NCBI RefSeq assembly: GCF_021917145.1
Contig: NC_061061.1
Location: 16,407,610-16,471,609, forward strand
Length of the DNA stretch: 64,000 nt
Source: Hypomesus transpacificus
Lineage: Eukaryota > Chordata > Actinopteri > Osmeriformes > Osmeridae
Direction of reading: 5' to 3'
In this document: in pieces, positions 26,801 to 36,475 of the stretch
How positions within the stretch are numbered: position 1 is the first letter of the stretch
How the letters are laid out: the number at the start of each line of letters is the position of its first letter
The notes under the pieces: model-generated
Databases searched by the model: none
The model's input: the letters and a program-made list of their open reading frames with translations, nothing else
Told to the model about the DNA's origin: nothing
Made by a program: the position numbers and the translations under genes

Positions 26801-27400
26801 GGAAAATAAATTGGAAAAAGGTGCAACTGTGACAATAACACTGCTAATATATCAGGGATGCATCTGTAATTTCACATTAATTTAAGATTCAGCACTATCC
26901 GACTCTTATGCATTTTTGGAGGCTGTTCAGGGTGCCCGACCTCCATCGCTAATGTCGGCCTTTTCCGATGGGTCCTCGTCCTCTTTCAAAGGCGGCCTCT
27001 GTTTCGGTCTTGACCAATGGTGTGCAAAATGATACCATACAGAATTAGCAGATTAATCTTCTATCTTCAGTTCAGTTGCTTGTTTGTGGTGTCCATTGAA
27101 GATACATTTACAGGCCCCCGAATAATAGATATATGCAGGCAGGCCCCTGAATGACATTAGCCTTAATGATACGCACACTTACCCAGTAAGCTCCTGGGGT
27201 GCCCCTGCTGTCTGGGTTGTCCGGGCAACACATCCTTGCCTTAATTTGTTAGATTAAACATTTTAAGTGGAAGTAACTTGTCTGTCTTGCTATATTTAGT
27301 CCTGCCCTTTTAAGCTGCTGGGTTTATACCTGTTAATAAGCGAATGTCAAATTGTTTGATTGAACAGCATGCACCCGTTTTGTTTAGGACATCACAATGT
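23833..27400. other. Intergenic DNA with one repeat-poor block, no gene seen
   Basis: Unique DNA. The segment 25,570-25,840 is repeat-free and balanced and could be a further conserved non-coding element. A minus-strand frame at 26,281-26,841 shows no domain and no convincing start context, so it is not called. Confidence 0.35.
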
Positions 27401-27413
27401 AAGTGTAAACATT

Positions 27414-27430
27414 TTTATTTTATTTTTATT
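27414..27430 (-). terminator. Poly(A) signals for the zinc-finger gene
   Basis: On the minus strand two AATAAA hexamers (27,414-27,419 and 27,425-27,430) lie about 0.5 kb past the stop codon of the zinc-finger gene. They are the likely 3' end of its transcript. The placement is inferred. Confidence 0.4.
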
Positions 27431-27916
27431 AACAAGTTAATCAACAGATTGTTGTGACAGATTGTAAAATAGATCAAAATACAGACTGTGCTTACATGGT
27501 ATTTCATCTGACATTAATATTATTTCAACAGTAATTATAGCATTGATTGGTCAAGAGCTAATCATGTAGAGATAAAATCTATATTGTGAAGTTACATTAT
27601 TGTACGATTGTCTGAGCTTCATAAACATACTTCAGTGTTCACACTGAACATAATCTTTTTAGAAGCTGGCACTTTGCTTTTAAACAAACTGCAGTCACTA
27701 TGGTCCTTAACATGTTGACACAGTCTTGTAACTTCTTCATGAATGGTTTGGAACTCATGGTATATTACAGCTTTAAAGTCTTATCTGCAATGGCCGCCTT
27801 GCCGCCACTGTATTCATCCACCTGGCATCAATAGAACCCCTATCCACCATTTTATACTGGCCCCCAAAAAACACACAAGTTGGAGGATGACTGATCCATC
27901 AACCTTCCCATCTCAC

Positions 27917-29903
27917 TCAGGTACATTTGGTCAGGTGACCGGTCAGGTGGTGAGAGCGGGCGAAGCGGCGCTGGCAGCGAGGGCAGGTGTAGGGCTTCTC
28001 CCCGGTGTGAGTGGTCATGTGACCTTTCAGATGACCCGACAGACGGAACGCCTTCCCACACTCCTGACAGGTGTAGGGTCGTGAATCTGAGTGGATCCTC
28101 CTGTGCTTGACCAGATCTCCAGAGGCTGTGTAGCGACGGTGACAGTCAGGACATTCGAAGGGCTTGACCCCGGCATGAATCCTCTTATGCCTGATAAGGT
28201 CCCCAGATTGAATGAAGCTTTTGTCACACTGAGTGCATTTGTGAGGCTTCTCACCCGTGTGAATGCGCTGGTGGTTCTTCAGATGCTCACGCCGGATAAA
28301 CTGTTTGCCGCACACGGTGCAGTGGTAAGGCCTCTCCCCTGTGTGACTCCGCATGTGTGCTTTCAGCGCTGCAAAGTTGACAGCTTTTAGTCCGCACTCC
28401 ACACATTGGTGGTTCTTTTCGTTTCTGTGGACTTTCAGGTGAAGTTTCAGGTTGGAGTTGAGAGAGAAGTCTTTCCCGCACACCGTGCAATGAAACGGTT
28501 TCTCGTCCGTGTGGGTCCGAAGGTGGTTGGTTAGACCGGTCTTCAGGCCAAACTTTTTCCCACATTCAGGACACGAGTGAGCTTTCTCACCCGAGTGGGT
28601 CGTCATGTGGGATCTAAGGTGTCCTTTCCGAGCGAAGCTCCTTCCACACACCTGGCATTTGTGGGGTTTGGCCCCTGTGTGTATTAGTGTGTGTTTGCAT
28701 AAACCACTGCGGTCTGAAAAACATTTGCCACATTCTTTACAGACATAGGGTTTCTCACCAGTGTGCGTGCGCATGTGCACAGCCAAACCCTGAGAGCTGC
28801 GGACACATTTCCCACAATCTGGGCACTGCACTCCAGTGTCCAGGCGGAGAGGCCTGTCTTCAGACTTACCGTCTTCCGGTTCGTCACACCTGTGAGGCCC
28901 TTGTCCCCAGGTAGTCTCAAAGCCCTTCCCACAGTCCGCACAGCTGAGGTGTCCTTCGCGGCAAATGACGGACATTTTGTGCCAGCGCTTGCAGTGCCTC
29001 TCCAGGTTGCCGAGATACTGGAAGCTGCGGGCGCAGGTTGGGCAGGGGTGTCGTCTCCGGGTTGGGACGGAAGGGTGGGCTTTGTGGGCGTGGACAGTGA
29101 GTTGTTGGGAGGTGTGGAAGGATAGGTTGCAGTGGGGGCAGCTAACTGTGGGCGTGAGGCAGGTTTCGTGGTGTGAGTAACGTCTTTTCAGCATAGCGTG
29201 GTATTTCCTCTGGTGGATCCACTTCAGATGTTTCTCCAAGAAGCAATGTTTGGTAAATGACACACCGCATTCTGGACAAGTAAAGAACTGAGCAGAGGAG
29301 ACTAAGAGGGACAGTTGGTTGGGTAAAGAGCGGAAGAATTAAAAGAAGAGGAAAAAAGGAATAACTCTGGTTAAAACAACTTTATACAATGCTTAGTCAC
29401 TGTGATAAAAGGCATGTTATGTGTTGAGTGTGTTCCACCGTACCTCCACTGTCCCCTCCACATATCCCGACATCAACGTCTTCCGTAGCATTCACCTGCT
29501 TCTCCTTATCACCACTATCTTCCTTCAGGCACAATTCCGTTTCTCTCTTTACCTCCACCATATCAAACTCAGAATTGCGTTCATCTTTTAGCTTTAGATT
29601 AAAGTGGCTAGTGTTAACTTGGTCCGTTTCTGATTTGGATAAATTAGCGGCTGGATCACTCAATAATTCTTTTGTCAGATTTGACCCACTCTCGCACTCC
29701 TCCGCACTTTTGTCGGATAGTTCCCACTCTGTTTGTTCCTCTTTGATATGGATGTTGACGCAAATTCCATTTTTGTTGCCTGTTACATATTCTTCTCCTG
29801 CACATTGTTGTTGCTCTGTCTCAGATTTTACCAGTCCTCCATCCTTGCTAGTCCACTTGGTCCGGTTGGGCAGAGATCGCTTTTTGACAGATTTATTCTT
29901 CAT
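27917..29903 (-). CDS. C2H2 zinc-finger protein, two coding exons
   Basis: Predicted nuclear DNA-binding protein of 614 aa. Exon A is 29,444-29,903, starting at the ATG of MKNKSVKKRS. Exon B is 27,917-29,301. The donor (GTGGAG|GTACGG) and the acceptor (CCCTCTTAG|TCTCC) leave matching phases. The N-terminal 154 residues are acidic and unstructured, with a KKR-type basic patch and several psi-K-x-E motifs. Exon B encodes about 14 C2H2 fingers. The first three have irregular linkers, a fourth unit (CADCGKGF) is degenerate, and the rest form a mostly regular array with TGEKP-like linkers. The final finger ends His-x3-Cys and so is C2HC. No KRAB, SCAN or BTB domain is visible. Genes of this type are numerous in teleosts, and I cannot assign an orthologue or DNA target. 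An earlier TTG/GTG in the same frame was not used as start. Confidence 0.85.
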
Positions 29904-31447
29904 CTTAATAGTCGTTAAGGGTACCAATTCAAGCCATTCTCTTTAAATTCATAAATCCCCGTGGTAAATGACCAGTTTGTAGTCTGCAGTCCCCACAAAA
30001 CGTCTAGCGAACTGTAGCACGATATGTCCAGGTTAAGATTGAGACCTGAGCCGAAATCAATGCAAAATGCAAGTAGCTACTTCTGTAGCACCTTGATGTA
30101 TTGCAGCTAGCATGATACTCAAATAATACGTATCGTGTAAATATAGTATATTGTAGTTATAGCTATATATATATTACTGTACTGTAGCCACAACAGATGT
30201 TTACCTGGGGTGTAGCACTTCCTGATTCTGTAAAGGAAATTTAACCAATCAGAGAATGATGACAATATTTTAAAACCGGCGATTGGTTTGTGCCCGTGGT
30301 AGCTTCAGATAGACGCTGCAGCTGACTTTGCAGTAGCTGCTGAAGTTGTTAGGGTAGTAAAAGCATGTGGTGATGGATAATGCTAAACCACAGAAATATA
30401 TCCATGATTTTTTTCACCCAATGTTGCCGTTATTTTTTAGTGATGTTACACTCAGATACTGGGTATCATCTTCAAGCATAATACATCTCGTATTACACAT
30501 AAAAAATGTAGGCCTATGTGTAATTCGAGATGTATTCATTTTTGGCAGCAGCAAGCAATATAATACATTAGTTGATAGAACTGTAAACTATACTGAAATC
30601 TGTTTGAACGGACTTTAGTTGCACAAGTAGACTATGTTCTAACACATTTTCCTCTGGATTCCATCCATCTATTTATGGCATCTTAAATAAGACTCCTCCC
30701 TAAAAAATTCCCATTTAGAAACCAAGAGGAAAGATTGTCTACCTCTACTTCACACTGGTGAGGTATAGGCTGAATAAGCAGAAGCCTTCCATAATTCCAT
30801 TACACTGAAGGGAATTAAACCAGCGTCGGAAATACACGAGGGCAAAGGGCAAAACTGCCCCAAATAAATAATTTTGTGTGAAACACGTGTTTCTGAGACC
30901 ATCATGTACAGTTACAGTCATTCATCTGGCAAAAGTCCCCAAATATGTTTTGGTTGTAAATGCACAAGAAGACATAGGAAAATAACATATGTTTTTCATA
31001 AGACACTATTTGAGAAAAGACTCACATCTAGAAATCAAAAGCAAAGATTGTAGAAGTTCACATTTTTGAACATTCTATCTTTTTTTTTCTTTCTATAGAA
31101 TTGTGAGACCCTTGATGCCAGCCTACATTGTGATGTTTAAATTACACAACAACATTTTATGAATAGATCTTGGGTTGAATCTTCATTGGATACATCTCTT
31201 GAGGTAGGCTCACATACTTAAAGTTAAATATACCCTATGAGAGTCCTTCTCTATCAGTTAGGAAAGCAGTTTAATAAACTGAAAACAAAGTGACTGATTG
31301 ATTAATCTGTAAAGTTCAAATATTGTCAAAAATATAAATAAATCTGTCCGTTTTAGAACAGGGCAGGTTATAAAACGGTTACATAATCTAACAAACTAAT
31401 CAGTTGTTATTTAATTGAGTGTAATGTCTGTTTTCAGATGGTAAGAG
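29904..31447. other. Intergenic region with a CCAAT-containing putative promoter
   Basis: This region holds the presumed 5' UTR and promoter of the zinc-finger gene, which is transcribed leftwards. A perfect CCAATCAG motif (NF-Y type) lies at 30,245-30,252. No TATA box is evident. The rest is AT-rich, and the block around 30,764-30,815 recurs near 33,031. Confidence 0.4.
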
Positions 31448-31981
31448 ATGGATGATACATCTCTCATCGAGGAAAGAGGAGTTGTGAGGAGAGAGAAAGC
31501 AAAAGACTTTCTGAAACAGGAAGCAGCTCTGGTACGGTCTAAAGAGGAAGTGGTTCTTCGCAGGACCATAACCGGAATAAAAAACAAGATCAGGATGAAG
31601 ATTGACCTTCCCCAGTACGAGATCAAGACTGCACTGATGAAGGAAATAGAGGAGCTGCAGAGCGAGTACAAGAACGCAGGGGTTTCTAACTCGGTGAGCA
31701 TGACGATCAAAAGGAATCAGAAATTGTTATGTATTTTTTGTTCTAGTAAAATGCTTTGTGCTCATTAGACAACTGCTCATCCTGGTTTTTAAATAGTCCA
31801 ATCTCCTGATTTGCTCAACTTTTATTGTGACTACAAGGACTCAATTTCCGCTATGTTATGTATTTTCCATATGCAGTTGGTCCTAACACTGGCCCCAACA
31901 CTGACCCCGGAACCACCTGAAGAGGTGGTTCTTCGCATGACCATAACTGGGTTAGAAAACAAGATCGAGATGAAGACTTAA
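31448..31981 (+). CDS. Unrecognised small two-exon protein with internal duplication
   Basis: A gene model of 116 aa that I do not recognise. Exon 1 (31,448-31,693) follows a good acceptor (TCTGTTTTCAG at about 31,438). It has an in-frame TAA just before the ATG, so translation must start there. It ends at a consensus donor (AACTCG|GTGAGC). Exon 2 (31,877-31,981) follows CATATGCAG and continues in the same phase to TAA. The protein is charged and helical in look (MDDTSLIEERG...LMKEIEELQSEY). The segment EEVVLRRTITGIKNKIRMK in exon 1 is repeated as EEVVLRMTITGLENKIEMK in exon 2. A further degraded copy of the exon 1 end lies at about 32,035-32,098. It may be a real lineage-restricted gene or a decaying duplicate; expression data would decide. 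A possible AATAAA lies at 32,838. Confidence 0.4.
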
Positions 31982-33130
31982 CTTCTACAGTCCTTGGACC
32001 TCCAGCAGGATTAGGGTTGTCGACCTATTATCGGAGACTGCACTGATGAAGGAGATAGAGGAGCTGCAGAGAGAGTTTAACAAGAAAGCAGGGGTTTCTT
32101 GGCCCCAGCCATGCTTTCAACCCAGAATGCCAAGGTCCTACCTGTGATGAAGACAAATATGGAACTGACCACAAAGCCCTCTGTCTGCCCCTACCAAGAA
32201 CATTTGGTTTCAGGCTTTAGATCAAAGTCACGTCCCAAGGCACAGTTTGGACAGCATGGTTCTAGGAAAACCATGCCAACCCAGTTTAGCCTAGGTTCCA
32301 AAACTTCTGACTGCAGTCAGCGAAACATTCACCGTTCCATCACAGGCCAAACAAAAACAAGGAGAGATCTACCCAGACAGGATTATCCTAATGACCACGG
32401 TGACTACAGTCACATTCATTTCCACATGGCTAGAGTTACCTCTCCGCATGTAACTCAAACTGTTGAGGCTTGCTAAGAAGCAGTCAATGAGAAAGTACTA
32501 TCCATACCCCAAGTTCTTGGACTTGCATAGACCGATATGGAAACTGCACCTGCAGATCTATGGTGAGCATACAGACTGAAATAAGTTGAGTCAATGGTAA
32601 AAACTGGACATGATTAACCCTAACATTCATGCATGCTACAAATGTATGACCAATGATGTTGTGTTTGTTACAGATTAAGTTGGTCCATTCCCTAAGTGTT
32701 TGGCCTGGCATCGACCGATATGGAAACTGCGCATACTGCAAATAGTCTCACCGCATATTCATTTAAAAACATTTTCATTAATCTCATTAACATGAGTTTT
32801 TATTCTGTGATCGTGAATAGGCTACATACAAGTTCAAAATAAAAATCTTTTTTTTGTGTGACGATTTTGTGATTCATCCTAAACTGCTTGCTTTATTAGT
32901 GTTTATCTGGTCATGTGATCAAATACTATTAAACTATGATAGAATCTGACAAGTTCACGAGTCCATTCATCAGACCATATTGAATTTGAAAAAGCCTTTC
33001 ACTTCCTCACTTTCACTACCTCCCACTAAGGTGAGGTAAACTGAATAAGCAGCCTTCTATCCCATTACACTGAAGGGTCTACAACTAGGAGCGAATTAAA
33101 GACATGTAATCAGAGGCAGAGAAAAAAAAT
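31982..33130. other. Intergenic DNA with decayed duplicates
   Basis: Holds a diverged copy of the upstream exon end (about 32,035-32,098), an unremarkable open frame at 32,099-32,476 and a repeat of the 30,764 block near 33,031-33,077. No further gene is supported. Confidence 0.4.
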
Positions 33131-34858
33131 AATAATACAGACTTTCACAGATTTTATTGTGGCCTACTCTTCACTAGGACATATTGGGGCAACATGACCA
33201 TCTTCTGTACAGAACTGTTCCCTTCTTTAAAAAGAACTACAACAGCAGAGCAATGAAAATAATGTATAAAAACATGAGAAATTATGTTAACATTTTAACA
33301 AAGAAATCAGGAAACCATAATACACAAATGCTTGTGACTGGAAAGGAGGACTGTTATAAATAGCGTGACAATATCAATTGAACTGGACCATAATACTCAA
33401 AAGGACTGCTACATGCACAAGCAACAATGAAAAAACCCAACGTGTAATGACTTTCTATTTCTAGTAGCACCATTCATAATTCAATCTTTCCCAAAAGTAA
33501 TTCCACTATAATTTTTTTTCATGATAACTAAAGTCAACCCTTTCACTGAAGGGATCCTTTTAGTGATTCACATGTTTGGGAAGTATGTTTGTATCCACGC
33601 AGTGCAAAAAAAGACAGAAAAAAAACAAAAGTAACAGACTCCTTAATAAACAATACTGATATGCTTTCCCAATCCATCACGTTAGATTTCACTACCTCAG
33701 TCACAAATCTCTCACCAGGAGGACACAACTTTGAACTTTTTTTATCCCTTTTTCTTCACAACATTTTGAAAACATCTACAAAACCATTTTCAAATTGGAA
33801 TTTTCCAACAGCTGATTTCCATCTCCACAACCAATTCAAAAGCACAATCCCCAGGAAACCAACCCGCTCAAGCGTCATTCATACATTTCTTACGAAGAGG
33901 ATGAAGTCCAAAATGTCAAGAAGGAAACATGTGTCATAGGCCACATCTACATCCTTCATTCCTGCAGGAGTTCCATAGTAAAAAAGCGTTGTGTGCATGT
34001 ATTTTCTATTTATAAATTAAATTAGATGCTGATATCATAGAAAGTTAATCCTCAATTGGAAACCGAATCCACTTAACCCTCATGTTAGTGAATTTTGTCA
34101 AATATATGTCATTTGTGTTAGGTCCTCTTTAAACTGCACGATATCATACAAAACTGTAGTGTTTAAATGTAAGCATGATGACTCACAAACAAGGCAAGAA
34201 TTGAAGGCAAATGAGTGGAGATGTGCACATCAACAATAAACAGGGCATGTAAAAGAATATGACAAAATATACTCAGGAGAAACAACATTGATGTTGAGCT
34301 TTAAAGCCTTACTCATTAAATTACTATTCATGTTACTCTTTTTTTTATGTCTTCTATCTTAAAACCAACAACAATCGCATTTTGCACATTCAGGTGAACT
34401 GGTCCCCCCTGCCTCTAATTCAATCAAAACGCCAATTTCGATTGTCACTTTTTGGGTTTAAAGCACGTTGGTTCCGATGCAAGCGGGAGTCATTCAGGCA
34501 TCCAGCAAAAGTCTCTGTGTGAGCCTGGACCGGCGACTGCATTCAAAACCTCCATGGTGAACACACAGGCAAGATGCAACTTTGTCCAGCAGATACGTAT
34601 AGCTGTTGTAGTGCATTCTATGCAGCTGGCTTGGACATGTGAAGCATTGGAATATAGCAATATATATTCCAAGAAAAAAGACACTCAGTAAATGTACAGA
34701 GTATTTACAGGGAAACGTTCCATACTTTATACATTACTTCTTACTGGACGCTTTCATTGACCTTCAGGGTTTTTTAACTTGTTTTTTTTGATCCCTCACA
34801 TAATGAATCTCTTTTCTACCTACTGTACATGTCACCAAACCCTCCCTCTTCTCCCTCT
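33131..34858 (-). other. Probable 3' UTR of megf8
   Basis: About 1.7 kb of AT-rich sequence follows the megf8 stop codon without any frame or repeat. On the minus strand an AATAAA hexamer occurs at about 33,150, just before the next intergenic block, and is the best candidate poly(A) signal. The extent is inferred. Confidence 0.4.
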
Positions 34859-36346
34859 CTACATAGCCATAGTGGTGAGGTGCTGATGCCCCAGCAGGCC
34901 CTTGCGTCCCCCACTAGTCCCAGGGTGCCCCCCTCCGTTGCCGTGGCCGCAATATTCCTGAAGGTTCTGTCGCAGGGTGACGAGGGCGGAGCCTAGGCAG
35001 GCGCGGTTGGGTGCCAGGATGCCCCCCGGCAACTGGATGAGCACCGTGGCGACGCCGGCCATGCCGTCGTCTGTGGGCTCCAGGGTGATGGGCCCCACCT
35101 TGAAGGTGGAGTAGGAGAAGCCCATGAGCTGGGAGAGGAAGGGGTCAGAGCGGCAGAAGTGCTGGTAGCCGCTGTGGGAGGACGGGTGGTGGTGGTGGTG
35201 GGAGGCAGGGGTGCTGGTGGTGGTGGGGGCGTAGTGGTGGGTGTTCAGGTAGTGCAGGGGCAGGTGCTGCCCGCTGTTGCCCCCCCCGCCCACGGTGAGG
35301 TGGTGGTGGTGGTGCGCGACAGGGCCGGAGGCCGGGTCGTTCTTGTAGGACACCACTCCCGTCCTGCCCCTCTGGCCAACCACCACCTTGCCGGTGCGGG
35401 CGTGGGCCAAGGACACGGTGCTGCCCCCCACCCCTCCGCCCCCCGTGGAGGGCAGGTAGATGAGCTGGGGCTCGTCGGGCTCCAGGTAAACGGTGAGCTT
35501 GGCGAAGGGTCGCGACGCCATCTTGGTCATCTCCTGGATGTGGCGTCTCTGCTCGCGGCGGAAATCCAGGAACTGCTTGACCTTCCAGAGGAGGACGCAG
35601 ACCGACAAGAAGAGGAAGAAGCAGGAGAAGAAGACGGAGAAGAAGACAAACAGGTCGATGTGGGCCTGGTCCTGCCGGAGGAACAGCAGCCCCTGGGACT
35701 CCCCCTGCCTCTCGTCCGTTCCCACCCCCCGCAGGGCCACGTAGAAGCGGCTGGACTTGAGCGAGTGCACCTCGTGGGGGAAGGTGACCACCACGCGGTC
35801 GCGGACGCCGCGCACGATCAGCACCGTCTGGGGCTTCCACACCGTGATGTAGGAGATGAGGCCCTCCGCACGCTCCTCCCTCACCACGCGCTCCGGGCCC
35901 TTGGCCTGGAGCTGCAGGGGGTTGCCGGGCAGGATGGGGCCCCCCAGGACGGACGAGGAGTTGGCGTAGACTTTCATGGGGGACGGGGGAGAGTCCCTCC
36001 CTCCGGCTGCTCCTCCTCGGCCCGCCGTCTCGTCCTCGATCTTGATGACGTGCACGCCCGTTTGCCGGTCCACCTCCACGATGAAGGTGTCGTGGGAGTT
36101 GGACACGTAGACTTCCACCTCGCCGAAGGTGACGTCGATGGTGACCCGTATGTCCACGTTGGTGAACTTGGGCTGGGCCGAGAAGTAGACGGTGCGTCCG
36201 CGGGGCAGGTTGCGGATGGTGGGATCGTGGAAGCAGCTGGTCTGGGAGGTGGGGTCGAAGCAGGCGTCGCTGTCCACGTTGAGTTGCCGGTAGCACTGGC
36301 GGCCGTTCACGGGCGTGCCGTTGAAGGTTTCTTTACACTTGGCGCA
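34859..36346 (-). CDS. megf8: megf8 coding exon 43: juxtamembrane domain, TM helix, cytoplasmic tail
   Basis: The last exon encodes 495 residues. It starts with a final laminin-EGF half ([18 protein letters not shown]), then a beta-rich juxtamembrane domain ([22 protein letters not shown]). The transmembrane helix follows ([20 protein letters not shown]). The tail carries MASRPFA at 35,501-35,521, the motif shared with attractins that recruits MGRN1-type ligases. It also carries a teleost-looking His-rich segment (two HHHHH runs, about 35,165-35,325) and the conserved end [23 protein letters not shown] ... [15 protein letters not shown] before TAG. A 451-codon open frame on the opposite strand is a composition shadow. 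Confidence 0.96.
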   Translation of the reverse strand, partial: CAKCKETFNGTPVNGRQCYRQLNVDSDACFDPTSQTSCFHDPTIRNLPRGRTVYFSAQPKFTNVDIRVTIDVTFGEVEVYVSNSHDTFIVEVDRQTGVHVIKIEDETAGRGGAAGGRDSPPSPMKVYANSSSVLGGPILPGNPLQLQAKGPERVVREERAEGLISYITVWKPQTVLIVRGVRDRVVVTFPHEVHSLKSSRFYVALRGVGTDERQGESQGLLFLRQDQAHIDLFVFFSVFFSCFFLFLSVCVLLWKVKQFLDFRREQRRHIQEMTKMASRPFAKLTVYLEPDEPQLIYLPSTGGGGVGGSTVSLAHARTGKVVVGQRGRTGVVSYKNDPASGPVAHHHHHLTVGGGGNSGQHLPLHYLNTHHYAPTTTSTPASHHHHHPSSHSGYQHFCRSDPFLSQLMGFSYSTFKVGPITLEPTDDGMAGVATVLIQLPGGILAPNRACLGSALVTLRQNLQEYCGHGNGGGHPGTSGGRKGLLGHQHLTTMAM

Positions 36347-36389
36347 CTGGGAGGAGCCAGAGATGGAGAGATCGACATAGGACAGAGAC

Positions 36390-36475
<86 letters not shown>

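Noticed and set aside
26281..26841. 186-codon minus-strand frame
   Set aside because: No domain, no splice context and no similarity that I recognise; composition is like its surroundings.
29287..29303. Acceptor CTGCTCAG at 29,288 for the zinc-finger exon
   Set aside because: It would leave the wrong phase after the upstream donor; the CCCTCTTAG acceptor 14 nt further upstream restores the frame.
32099..32476. 125-codon frame after the small unrecognised gene
   Set aside because: It starts at a TTG in a frame different from the upstream duplicate, has no acceptor joining it in phase and has low-information composition.
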